Assembly: GCA_010206225.2 (NCBI GenBank)
Contig: VIQU02000016.1
Coordinates: 1-64,000, forward strand
DNA length: 64,000 nt
Direction: 5' to 3'
Source: Lachnospiraceae bacterium MD308
GTDB taxonomy: Bacteria; Bacillota; Clostridia; Lachnospirales; Lachnospiraceae
Below, in pieces: positions 1 through 7,941 of the stretch (positions are counted from its first letter, which is position 1; every line of letters begins with the position of its first letter). Below the pieces are notes generated by a model, which made no database searches, had not been told where the DNA came from, and saw nothing but the letters and a program-made list of their open reading frames with translations. Position numbers and translations under genes: made by a program.

Positions 1-128
1 AGATACCAGAACTGCACGATATAATCCCAAGTGCTTTTGGGAAGCACAAAGGGGTCCGGGTAAAATTTATGGAACTGGGATACGAAAGTATCCTGAAAGG
101 CGGCATGACCGCCAGAGTTATCAGGTAA
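1..128 (+). CDS. C-terminal end of an unidentified protein (truncated by window edge)
   Basis: An open frame entering from the left edge runs through 41 codons and stops with TAA at 126-128. The visible tail contains the stretch FGKHKGVRVKF and ends GGMTARVIR. I do not recognise the family from so short a tail. It is on the same strand as ilvA but separated from it by about 190 bases containing a large inverted repeat, so it is probably the last gene of a separate transcript. The frame choice rests on the absence of stops and protein-like composition only. Confidence 0.5.
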   Translation, partial: IPELHDIIPSAFGKHKGVRVKFMELGYESILKGGMTARVIR

Positions 129-143
129 CATCAAAAATCGCCT

Positions 144-201
144 CCAATCAAAAAAATGTACTTTTTGATCAAGGGCGCGAAGCGCCGCATTTTTTGATTG
201 G
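144..201. terminator. Large inverted repeat with nested GC hairpin after the partial gene
   Basis: The arms at 144-158 (CCAATCAAAAAAATG) and 188-201 (CATTTTTTGATTGG) are complementary apart from one extra A. Nested between them is a GC hairpin, GGCGC (174-178), GAA, GCGCC (182-186). The A/T-rich outer arms give T-runs on both strands, so a bidirectional terminator is plausible. The nested layout also resembles a dispersed palindromic repeat. Nothing else is recognisable in the 129-320 gap, apart from a weak AGCCC/GGGCT hairpin at 258-277. Confidence 0.5.
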
Positions 202-320
202 TTTGTCAAGTGTTTTTGAGAAAAAAAGTGGGTGATTTTTGAAAAATAGGTTCTGAAAGCCCCATGAAATAAGGGCTGAAGATTCCGAGAGGTTATGATT
301 CTGATAAGGAGGAATTATAA

Positions 321-1541
321 ATGCAGGAACTGACATTAGAGAAGTTTGAAGAAGCCAGTGAAGTTGTGAAAAAAGTCACGCTGCCGACGAAACTGGTATA
401 CAGTGAAAATTTAAGCAGCCTGACCGGAGGAAAGGTGTATTTAAAGCCTGAGAATATGCAGTGTACGGGCGCTTATAAGGTGCGCGGCGCCTATTATAAG
501 ATCAGTACCATGACAAAAGAGGAGCGCGAGAGAGGCCTCATTACAGCCTCTGCAGGAAATCACGCTCAGGGGGTTGCGTTCGCAGCGCAGAAATTCGGCT
601 GTAAGGCAACGATTGTCATGCCTACAGTGACACCGCTTATTAAAGTAAACCGCACAAAAAATTATGGGGCGGAAGTGATACTTTACGGAGATGTATTTGA
701 CGATTCTTATGCATATGCGGTAAAATTGGCTGAGGAGACCGGCAAGACACTGGTGCATCCTTTTGATGATCTGGACGTTGCCACAGGACAGGGAAGTATT
801 GCCATGGAGATCATTCAGGAGCTGCCGACGGTGGATTACATTCTTGTGCCGATCGGCGGCGGCGGCTTGATAACAGGTGTCGCAACACTGGCCAAAATGC
901 TGAATCCGAAGATTCAGATCATCGGAGTGGAGCCGAAATCGGCAGCGAGTATGTCTGCGGCGTTAGAGGCCGGAGAGCCGGTAACACTTCCAAGCGCCAA
1001 TACGATCGCAGACGGGACGGCAGTCAAGCGGGTAGGTGAAAACATTTTCCCATATTGTAAGGAGAATATTGATCAGATTCTTACAGTGGAGGATGATGAA
1101 TTGATCGGCGCCTTTCTTGATATGGTGGAAAACCACAAGATGATTGTGGAAAACTCTGGTCTTTTAACAATCGCAGCGTTAAAACAGATGGATCTGACCC
1201 GCAAAAAGGCAGTGGCGATTCTCAGCGGCGGTAATATGGACGTTATCACCATGTCTTCGATCGTGCAGCACGGCTTGATCCAAAGGGACAGGATTTTTTC
1301 TGTGTCAGTGCTTCTTCCGGATAAAGCCGGAGAGCTTGTGCGTGTGGCAACTACCATTGCCAATGCGAACGGCAATGTGATTAAATTAGAGCATAACCAG
1401 TTTGTAAGCACGAACCGGAATGCGGCCGTGGAACTTCGTATTACCATGGAGGCATTCGGTACGGAGCATAAGAATGATATCCTGATGGCACTGGAAAACG
1501 ACGGATTCCGTCCAAGAGAGATTGGGGCGAAGCTGTACTAA
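321..1541 (+). CDS. ilvA: Threonine ammonia-lyase (threonine deaminase)
   Basis: PLP enzyme that deaminates L-threonine to 2-oxobutanoate, the first committed step to isoleucine. It also acts in threonine catabolism. The fold-type II core fills roughly residues 15-315. Lys53 in AYKVRGA is the expected Schiff-base lysine, and the glycine-rich phosphate loop GGGGL lies near residue 178. A C-terminal ACT-like domain (about 325-400) suggests a single regulatory domain. At 406 residues it matches the shorter one-regulatory-domain family rather than the 514-residue E. coli IlvA. ATG at 321 follows AAGGAGG at 306-312 with good spacing. No T-box or attenuator is visible upstream. Confidence 0.95.
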   Translation: MQELTLEKFEEASEVVKKVTLPTKLVYSENLSSLTGGKVYLKPENMQCTGAYKVRGAYYKISTMTKEERERGLITASAGNHAQGVAFAAQKFGCKATIVMPTVTPLIKVNRTKNYGAEVILYGDVFDDSYAYAVKLAEETGKTLVHPFDDLDVATGQGSIAMEIIQELPTVDYILVPIGGGGLITGVATLAKMLNPKIQIIGVEPKSAASMSAALEAGEPVTLPSANTIADGTAVKRVGENIFPYCKENIDQILTVEDDELIGAFLDMVENHKMIVENSGLLTIAALKQMDLTRKKAVAILSGGNMDVITMSSIVQHGLIQRDRIFSVSVLLPDKAGELVRVATTIANANGNVIKLEHNQFVSTNRNAAVELRITMEAFGTEHKNDILMALENDGFRPREIGAKLY

Positions 1542-1608
1542 GCTGTTATCAGCATTGGAAAAGTAACCGGCAATATGGCATGATTAGAAAATATTGGAGG
1601 ATAGAGCA

Positions 1609-2805
1609 ATGGATAAGATAAAAATGACGGCTCCTATTGTGGAGATGGATGGAGACGAGATGACCCGGATTCTCTGGAAGATGATCAAAGAGCATCTTTT
1701 AGAGCCGTTTCTTGAGCTGAATACAGAGTATTACGATCTGGGGCTTGTGCACCGCAATGAGACGAACGACCAAGTCACGATCGATTCGGCAAATGCAGTG
1801 AAAAAACATAAAGTTGCGGTAAAATGCGCTACCATTACGCCCAATGCAGCCCGTATGACGGAGTATGACCTGAAAGAAATGTGGAAAAGTCCGAACGGGA
1901 CCATCCGCGCGATTCTGGATGGAACCGTATTCCGCGCGCCGATCGTTGTAAAGGGAATTGAGCCGTGTGTGAAAAACTGGAAGAAGCCGATCACGATCGC
2001 AAGGCATGCTTACGGCGATGTATATAAAAACAGTGAGATGAAGATCCCGGGAGCCGGAAAGGCAGAGCTTGTCTATACGGATAAAGACGGAAATGAGACA
2101 AGGGAGCTGATCCATGAGTTTGAGGGCGAAGGAATCATACAGGGAATGCATAATATTAACCAGTCGATCGCAAGCTTTGCAAGGAGCTGTTTTAACTATG
2201 CTTTAGATACAAACCAGGATCTTTGGTTTGCAACAAAGGATACCATTTCCAAAAAGTATGACCATACGTTCAAAGATATTTTTCAGGAGATCTATGACGC
2301 AGAATATGACGAGAAATTTAAAGCGGCAGGGATTGTGTATTTCTATACGCTGATCGATGATGCGGTTGCCCGTGTGATGAAGTCCGAGGGCGGTTATATC
2401 TGGGCTTGTAAAAATTATGACGGGGATGTAATGAGCGATATGGTATCTTCTGCATTTGGCTCTCTTGCTATGATGACATCTGTTCTCGTGTCACCGGAAG
2501 GCTATTATGAGTATGAAGCGGCGCATGGTACAGTTCAGCGTCATTATTATAAGCACCTGAAGGGAGAGGAGACTTCCACGAACTCTGTGGCAACAATTTT
2601 TGCATGGACAGGCGCTCTTAGAAAGCGCGGAGAGTTAGACAGCAACGAGGAACTTATGAAGTTTGCGGACAGGCTTGAGGAAGCGACGATTGACACGATT
2701 GAGGAAGGTAAGATGACAAAAGATCTTGCACTGATTACAACGATCAAGAATCCGGCGGTTTTAAACAGTGAAGACTTTATACGGGCAATCGCTGAAAGAT
2801 TATAA
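1609..2805 (+). CDS. icd: NADP-dependent isocitrate dehydrogenase
   Basis: Oxidative decarboxylation of isocitrate to 2-oxoglutarate, supplying glutamate carbon and NADPH in the cytoplasm. The 398-residue protein is of the homodimeric type shared with eukaryotes: TRILWKMIK near the N-terminus, the substrate motif [10 protein letters not shown] near residue 90, the metal-binding region around [14 protein letters not shown] and the cofactor motif [11 protein letters not shown]. An in-frame TTG occurs at 1594, but ATG 1609 is preferred because GGAGG (1596-1600) sits at the right distance before it. It lies 67 bases after ilvA with no terminator between, so co-transcription is likely. Confidence 0.95.
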   Translation: MDKIKMTAPIVEMDGDEMTRILWKMIKEHLLEPFLELNTEYYDLGLVHRNETNDQVTIDSANAVKKHKVAVKCATITPNAARMTEYDLKEMWKSPNGTIRAILDGTVFRAPIVVKGIEPCVKNWKKPITIARHAYGDVYKNSEMKIPGAGKAELVYTDKDGNETRELIHEFEGEGIIQGMHNINQSIASFARSCFNYALDTNQDLWFATKDTISKKYDHTFKDIFQEIYDAEYDEKFKAAGIVYFYTLIDDAVARVMKSEGGYIWACKNYDGDVMSDMVSSAFGSLAMMTSVLVSPEGYYEYEAAHGTVQRHYYKHLKGEETSTNSVATIFAWTGALRKRGELDSNEELMKFADRLEEATIDTIEEGKMTKDLALITTIKNPAVLNSEDFIRAIAERL

Positions 2806-2819
2806 GGAAGGGATTCTGT

Positions 2820-3698
2820 ATGAATATACTGATGATTAACGGTACGATGAGAAAGAGCTCAACGTACCGGATTGCGAAGATGTTTGTGGAGAGAGTTACC
2901 TTGTCTAAAGATACGGTAAATGAATTGTTCCTACCGAAGGATATGCCGGAATTCTGCCGCGGATGCGGGCTGTGCATCACGCGGGACGCCAAAAAATGTC
3001 CGGATTATTTTATATATTTAAGACGCATTACAAGGCTTATTGATGAGGCAGATCTCCTTGTATTCGCAACGCCCACTTATGTTTACCATACAACAGGCCA
3101 AGTAAAGGCTCTTCTTGACCATTATGGATACCGTTGGATGGTACACCGGCCAGAGCGTTCTATGTTCCAGAAGCAGGCGGTGTGCTTTGCGACGGCGGCG
3201 GGCGGCGGTATGAAAAGCGCGCTGAAGGATATTACGGACAGCCTGAAATGGTGGGGCGTCGGACGGATTTATACATATGGGGTTGCAGTCAGAAGCATGG
3301 ATTGGGATGAAGTCGATAAATCAATTAAAGATAAAATCGACAGTAACGTGGATTGGCTTATGACAAAGATTGTTCATGAGCGGGAACACGTAACGCCGTC
3401 GCTTTATACGAGAGTTCTTTTTTATGTCATGCGGTATATGCACAGCCGGACATTTATGCAGCAGGTCGATACGGATTACTGGCAGGAGATGGGATGGCTT
3501 GGGGAAAAGCGTCCGTGGATAGCAGAAAAACCGAAAACAGAAGAGCAGGCGGAAGCAGAAAAAAATGAAGCGTTTCTTAAGAGGCCGGAAGCGGAATTGT
3601 TTGAATCTTCAAAGACAGCAGAAGTACCGGAAAATGCAGAAGCGACAGAAGATGCGGGCACGGATACCATGGTAAGAAATATGAAAAGGAATAAGTGA
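2820..3698 (+). CDS. Iron-sulfur flavoprotein-like NAD(P)H oxidoreductase with acidic tail
   Basis: Flavodoxin-fold FMN reductase (292 residues). The N-terminal part opens with the strand MNILMINGTMRKSSTY, a typical FMN phosphate loop. Cys46, Cys49, Cys52 and Cys60 form a compact C-x2-C-x2-C-x7-C cluster like the [4Fe-4S] motif of Isf proteins, so electron transfer between a cluster and FMN is expected. A long extension follows the flavodoxin domain (about 185-292); its last 60 residues are Glu/Ala-rich and look disordered. It starts 14 bases after icd and is followed after one base by the restriction endonuclease gene. The physiological substrate cannot be told from the sequence. Confidence 0.8.
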   Translation: MNILMINGTMRKSSTYRIAKMFVERVTLSKDTVNELFLPKDMPEFCRGCGLCITRDAKKCPDYFIYLRRITRLIDEADLLVFATPTYVYHTTGQVKALLDHYGYRWMVHRPERSMFQKQAVCFATAAGGGMKSALKDITDSLKWWGVGRIYTYGVAVRSMDWDEVDKSIKDKIDSNVDWLMTKIVHEREHVTPSLYTRVLFYVMRYMHSRTFMQQVDTDYWQEMGWLGEKRPWIAEKPKTEEQAEAEKNEAFLKRPEAELFESSKTAEVPENAEATEDAGTDTMVRNMKRNK

Positions 3699-3699
3699 T

Positions 3700-4428
3700 A
3701 TGGATGTAGAAAAATATGTGGATAGTGATCTTTTAAGAAGGTTTGAATTTTATAATTATGGTCATGCTTTAGAGATACTCCATGATGCATTTCCGACAGA
3801 GTGGAAGGAGTTACAAGAGTGCTTGCGAAAATTGAAGCTAACTTTGGCAGATATAAAAAAATCCGGAGGTAATGAATCTCCAATACTCAAAAAATTTGAT
3901 GATGTATTATACCCGTATGGCTGGAGAGAGATTAGAATAAGCGGTGATCTGATTGTAAAAAAATATCCAAGGCAAACAGCACAGCGGAGGGGACGTTTTG
4001 CGGACGAACCATATGATGTTGAAACAATCAAAGGATATATTGATGGCCATAATATAGACTTTTTGAAAAATAGAGTTGCTTTTGATCTTGAGTGGAATAG
4101 TAAAGATCAGACATTTGACCGCGATTTGCTGGCAATGCGAACGTATTTTGATTGCGGACTAATCGATGTTGGAGTTATTGTAACGAGAACAGAATCTCTT
4201 AACGATATTTTTAAACAAGAAAAAGACAATAATGGTCAGCCATTAATAAAAAAGTATGGTGCGAGTACTACGTGGATGGGGAAATTGCGTTATCGGCTTG
4301 ATTCCCGCCGCAATGGCGGGTGTCCCATTTTAGCAGTAGGGATAGGAAAGGAATGTGTTGAAGAATATGGCAGATTTAACAAGTACTATACAAAATTTAA
4401 TGAAATTTACGAGCGGGAAGAAATATAA
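3700..4428 (+). CDS. Type II restriction endonuclease, BglII/BstYI family
   Basis: Predicted site-specific DNA endonuclease of 242 residues. The N-terminal YGHALEILHDAF...WKEL segment resembles the start of BglII. The core resembles BstYI: WREI near residue 75, then NID (Asp120), the strand VAFDLEW (Asp129, Glu131), then IDVGV near 155-159. Asp120, Asp129 and Glu131 are the likely PD-(D/E)xK-type metal ligands. Family members cut AGATCT or RGATCY; which applies here is not shown. The ATG lies one base after the preceding stop, and the gene is more AT-rich than its neighbours, which suggests acquisition. It overlaps the methyltransferase gene at its 3' end. Confidence 0.85.
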   Translation: MDVEKYVDSDLLRRFEFYNYGHALEILHDAFPTEWKELQECLRKLKLTLADIKKSGGNESPILKKFDDVLYPYGWREIRISGDLIVKKYPRQTAQRRGRFADEPYDVETIKGYIDGHNIDFLKNRVAFDLEWNSKDQTFDRDLLAMRTYFDCGLIDVGVIVTRTESLNDIFKQEKDNNGQPLIKKYGASTTWMGKLRYRLDSRRNGGCPILAVGIGKECVEEYGRFNKYYTKFNEIYEREEI

Positions 4429-5011
4429 TACAATTTATGCGGATCCGCCATGGCAATTTCAGAACAGAAAAGGAAAAGTTTCTCCCGAACATAAACGTTT
4501 AACTCGATATGAGACAATGACGATTGCAGATATTAAAGCACTGCCGATTGCGGATATTACAGGAGAAAAAGCGCACTTGTATTTGTGGATTCCAAATGCG
4601 CTGCTTCCAGATGGCTTAGAAGTAATGGACGCGTGGGGATTTGAATATAAAGGGAATATTGTGTGGGAAAAGGTGCGAAAAGACGGAGGTCCTGACGGCA
4701 GGGGGGTTGGATTTTATTTTAGAAATGTTACGGAATTGATTTTATTCGGCATTAAGAAAAAAAGCGCGCCTAATAGAACGTTGCAGCCGGCGCGTTCGCA
4801 GGTTAATATTATCCGGGCAATGAAACGGGAACATAGCCGTAAACCAGACGAAATTATTCCTATCATTGAGGAATGCAGTCAGGGTCCCCGAATTGAACTG
4901 TTCGCAAGAGGAGTTCGAGAAGGTTGGGATATGTGGGGAAATCAGGCAACCGAAGATTATGAACCCACATGGGATACCTATTCTAATCATACAGTAGCAC
5001 ATGCAAAATAG
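4367..5011 (+). CDS. MT-A70 family adenine-N6 DNA methyltransferase
   Basis: Predicted partner methyltransferase of the endonuclease just upstream, protecting host sites by N6-adenine methylation with S-adenosylmethionine. The catalytic DPPW motif is at residues 26-29, and LYLWIPN and the closing ELFARG segment are typical of MT-A70 proteins. The protein has about 214 residues. The start is uncertain: ATG 4367, TTG 4358 and GTG 4355 are in frame, and the purine-rich AAAGGAA at 4347-4353 best suits the upstream codons. All choices lie inside the endonuclease gene (overlap of 62-74 bases), implying translational coupling. Composition is AT-rich like the endonuclease. Confidence 0.88.
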   Translation: MADLTSTIQNLMKFTSGKKYNTIYADPPWQFQNRKGKVSPEHKRLTRYETMTIADIKALPIADITGEKAHLYLWIPNALLPDGLEVMDAWGFEYKGNIVWEKVRKDGGPDGRGVGFYFRNVTELILFGIKKKSAPNRTLQPARSQVNIIRAMKREHSRKPDEIIPIIEECSQGPRIELFARGVREGWDMWGNQATEDYEPTWDTYSNHTVAHAK

Positions 5012-5020
5012 TTTAGAGTC

Positions 5021-5085
5021 AAGAGACTTCCGATATTCTTTAGCTCTAAGGCTTAGAGCTAAAGAATATCGGAAGTCTCTTTTTG
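5021..5085. terminator. 30-bp perfect palindrome with T-run ending the R-M operon
   Basis: Arms 5021-5050 and 5052-5081 are perfectly complementary over 30 bases with only G5051 at the centre. The right arm runs into TTTT, giving an exceptionally strong intrinsic terminator for the + strand genes. It also separates them from the converging minus-strand ABC-F gene that ends at 5110, although the minus-strand T-run is weak. Confidence 0.85.
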
Positions 5086-5109
5086 GGCCGCTCTGTTATC
5101 ATTGCTGTA

Positions 5110-7038
5110 TTATTCTGCTAATTCCTCCCACCTGACATACAATTTTTCCAGTTCTTCTGCGATCTGCGCTTTTTCCCCGGCCAGCTCCTGACATTTGACT
5201 GAATTCGTATATACTTCTTCAAGCCCCATCAGCTCATCAATCCTGGCGTCTCTGTCTTCCAGTTCGGCGATACGCTTTTCCGTCTTTGCGAGATCATTCT
5301 GGCGTTTGCGTTTGCGCGCCTGCGCTTCCTTTTGCTCCTGCCAGCTTAGCCTGCCGTCCGAACCGCCGGAATTGTTAGCTTTATCGAATGTGACGTTCTC
5401 ATTAACTTCCTGACAGGAGTAGGCGGCGGTCAGCTCGTCCCGCTTTTCAAGATAGTAGTCATAATTTCCGATATAGTTGATAAAAGTCTGATTCACAAGA
5501 TCCAGAATCCTTGTTGCCGTCTGGTTGATAAAGTAACGGTCATGGGAGACGTAAAGCACCGTTCCGGTGTAATCATTAAGCGCCTTCTCTAAAATCTCTT
5601 TTGAAACAATATCCAGATGATTGGTCGGCTCGTCGAGGATGAGAAAATTTGCCTCCGAGAGCATAAGCTTCGCCAAAGATACCCGCCCCCGCTCGCCGCC
5701 GCTTAAATCCCCGATCAATTTGAATGCGTCATCCCCCGTAAAGAGGAATGCTGCTAGCATATTCCGTATTTCCGTGTTGGTGAGAGAAGGATAATCATCC
5801 GAAATCTCCTCAAAAATTGTCTTATCCATATGGAGGACATGGTGTTCCTGATCATAATATCCGATCTGTACATTAGTCCCAAGCGCAAACGATCCCTCAT
5901 CCGCAGCAATCACGTTATTTAAAATCTTAAGAAGCGTCGTTTTTCCCGTACCATTATCTCCGATCACTGCCACGTGCTCCCCCCGTTTTATCTCAAAATT
6001 TACATCCGAAAAAAGGATGTGGGGCGGGAATGCCTTGCCAAGATGCTCGACAGAAAGAACATCATTGCCGCTTGTGCGGGAAGGAGTAAGGGTTAGGTGT
6101 ATCTCGGTATGCAGCGTAACCGGCTTGTCCACAGGCGTTATTTTCTCCAGCATTTTTTCACGGCTCTCTGCCCGCTTGATAGATTTTTCGCGGTTAAAGG
6201 AGCGGAGCTTTTCTATGACGGCTTCCTGATGTTTGATTTCCTGCTGCTGGTTTAGATATTCTTTCAGCTGTGCATCGCGGATCATCTTTTTCTTCTCGGC
6301 GTACTGGGTGTAGTTGCCGGAATAAGTCATAAGATTCCCATTCTCAATCTCTATGATCTTTGTGGCAATCCGGTTTAAAAAATACCGGTCGTGGGAGACG
6401 ATAAGGACAGCTCCCGGATAATTCAAAAGGTAGTTCTCCAGCCATGCGATGGAACCTAAGTCCAAATGGTTAGTCGGCTCGTCAAGCAGAAGAATGTCCG
6501 GTCTTGTAAGAAGGAGCTTTCCAAGGGATACCCGGGTTTTCTGCCCTCCGGAGAGAGCTCCTGTCTGCTTTGAAAACTCATCCTCGGAAAATCCAAGACC
6601 TTTCAATACTCCGACGATCTCGCTCTGATATGCATAGCCGTTGGCGCGCTCGAATTCCGCCGTCAGGCGGTTGTAGGCTTCCATATGACTTTCCAGACGC
6701 TCGGCGGATAAATGCTTCATCTCCATCTCCATCTGCCTGAGACGTCTTTCGGTCTCTATGATCTTTGCTTTGGCAGTCCTTACTTCTTCGTAGATAGAAT
6801 TTTCCCCCGCCATATCCTGATGCTGGGAAAGATAACCCAGAGATTTACCCTTAGTCAGAGTGATCGTTCCGGCGTCTAAGGGCAGTTCGCCTACGATCAT
6901 CTTTAATATCGTGGACTTTCCCGCACCGTTTATGCCTACAAGAGCCGCTTTTTCGTGGTCTTCTATATGAAATGAGCCGTCGGTGACAATTATTTCTTCA
7001 CCGAATGCTTTACTGATTTTGTGACATGCTAATATCAT
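5110..7038 (-). CDS. ABC-F family ATPase (translation factor or ribosome-protection type)
   Basis: Cytoplasmic protein with two ABC ATPase domains and no membrane segment (642 residues). The first Walker A is at residues 35-43 (GINGAGKST), followed by signature LSGGQKTR and Walker B LLLLDEPTNHLD. The second Walker A is GDNGTGKTT near 358, with LSGGERGR and a second DEPTNHLD. A linker between the two domains and a charged C-terminal coiled coil (about 560-640) follow the YdiF/Uup pattern. These proteins bind the ribosomal E site and rescue or tune translation; some confer antibiotic resistance, but nothing here shows that. AGGAGG precedes the ATG by five bases. Confidence 0.9.
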   Translation of the reverse strand: MILACHKISKAFGEEIIVTDGSFHIEDHEKAALVGINGAGKSTILKMIVGELPLDAGTITLTKGKSLGYLSQHQDMAGENSIYEEVRTAKAKIIETERRLRQMEMEMKHLSAERLESHMEAYNRLTAEFERANGYAYQSEIVGVLKGLGFSEDEFSKQTGALSGGQKTRVSLGKLLLTRPDILLLDEPTNHLDLGSIAWLENYLLNYPGAVLIVSHDRYFLNRIATKIIEIENGNLMTYSGNYTQYAEKKKMIRDAQLKEYLNQQQEIKHQEAVIEKLRSFNREKSIKRAESREKMLEKITPVDKPVTLHTEIHLTLTPSRTSGNDVLSVEHLGKAFPPHILFSDVNFEIKRGEHVAVIGDNGTGKTTLLKILNNVIAADEGSFALGTNVQIGYYDQEHHVLHMDKTIFEEISDDYPSLTNTEIRNMLAAFLFTGDDAFKLIGDLSGGERGRVSLAKLMLSEANFLILDEPTNHLDIVSKEILEKALNDYTGTVLYVSHDRYFINQTATRILDLVNQTFINYIGNYDYYLEKRDELTAAYSCQEVNENVTFDKANNSGGSDGRLSWQEQKEAQARKRKRQNDLAKTEKRIAELEDRDARIDELMGLEEVYTNSVKCQELAGEKAQIAEELEKLYVRWEELAE

Positions 7039-7083
7039 AATATCCTCCTGTTAAACTCCCAGAAATTTAAGCATTACTTCTAC

Positions 7084-7111
7084 ATTATAGCGAAAATGAA
7101 AGAAAACACAA
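7084..7111 (-). promoter_or_regulatory. Candidate promoter of the ABC-F gene
   Basis: On the minus strand, TTGTGT (complement of 7106-7111) and TATAAT (complement of 7084-7089) are separated by 16 bases. They lie about 50 bases upstream of the ABC-F start codon, back to back with the rex promoter. The -35 match is only moderate. Confidence 0.45.
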
Positions 7112-7120
7112 CCAAAAAGT

Positions 7121-7149
7121 TTGACTTTGCTTTGACAATTTACTATAAT
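7121..7149 (+). promoter_or_regulatory. Promoter of rex
   Basis: TTGACT (7121-7126) and a perfect TATAAT (7144-7149) are spaced 17 bases apart, a strong sigma-A type promoter. Transcription should begin near 7156, leaving a leader of about 26 bases before the GTG start. I see no clear Rex operator here, so autoregulation is not evident. Confidence 0.75.
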
Positions 7150-7181
7150 GTTTTTATGAAAGAAATGGAAGGTGAACATCA

Positions 7182-7829
7182 GTGGAAGAAAGAGGGATTT
7201 CTCAGGCTGTCATTCGAAGACTGCCACGGTACTACAGATACTTGGGGGAATTGCTTGAAAATGGTGTGGAGCGTATTTCATCCAATGACCTGAGTAAGAA
7301 GATGAAAGTCACGGCTTCCCAGATTCGGCAGGACCTCAATAATTTTGGGGGATTTGGACAACAAGGTTACGGCTATAATGTGAAATATTTATACACAGAG
7401 ATTGGAAAGATTCTTGGTCTTGAGGAAGACCATAACATGATCATTATCGGCGCCGGTAATCTTGGACAGGCGCTTGCCAATTATGCTGCCTTTGAGAACA
7501 GGGGATTTATCCTCAAGGGTATATTTGACGTTAATCCGAGGCTTAATGGTGTTTCTATAAGAGGCGTGCCAATCCGTATGATGGATGAGCTTAAGGAATT
7601 TGTCCAGAACAACGAAGTGAAGATTGCAGCGCTTACGATTCCTAAGGAAAAAGCGATTGAAGTCGCGAATCTTCTGGTAGATAACGGTGTATGTGCGATT
7701 TGGAATTTCGCTCATACAGATTTGAATCTACCGGATAACATTATCGTGGAGAATGTGCATTTGTCGGAAAGCCTGATGCAGTTATCATACAACATCAGCA
7801 GATATCGTCAGGAGCATAAAGAATCATAG
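7182..7829 (+). CDS. rex: Redox-sensing transcriptional repressor Rex
   Basis: Homodimeric repressor that releases DNA when NADH binds, tying fermentation gene expression to the NADH/NAD ratio. The 215-residue protein has an N-terminal winged helix (about 1-75) containing the conserved PRYYRYL and ASQIRQDLNNFG segments. A Rossmann domain follows with G90-A-G92-N-L-G95, and a C-terminal domain-swapping helix ends the protein. The start is GTG at 7182 with GGAAGGTG upstream; an overlapping ATG frame at 7096 is a shadow. A candidate target operator lies at the alcohol dehydrogenase promoter of this same window (21243-21260). nnr follows after about 110 bases. Confidence 0.97.
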   Translation: MEERGISQAVIRRLPRYYRYLGELLENGVERISSNDLSKKMKVTASQIRQDLNNFGGFGQQGYGYNVKYLYTEIGKILGLEEDHNMIIIGAGNLGQALANYAAFENRGFILKGIFDVNPRLNGVSIRGVPIRMMDELKEFVQNNEVKIAALTIPKEKAIEVANLLVDNGVCAIWNFAHTDLNLPDNIIVENVHLSESLMQLSYNISRYRQEHKES

Positions 7830-7941
7830 CCCAAAAGACGTGTAATGACGAGCCATGCTGGAAGCGGGCAGGTCTTTACACGTTCTTTGTGTACAGACGA
7901 GATTTTCATAATTTTATGAATATAGATGGAGAAGATAGAAT

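Noticed and set aside
7096-7293. 65-codon + frame starting ahead of rex
   Set aside because: Its start lies upstream of the rex promoter's -10 box, and most of it overlaps rex in another frame.
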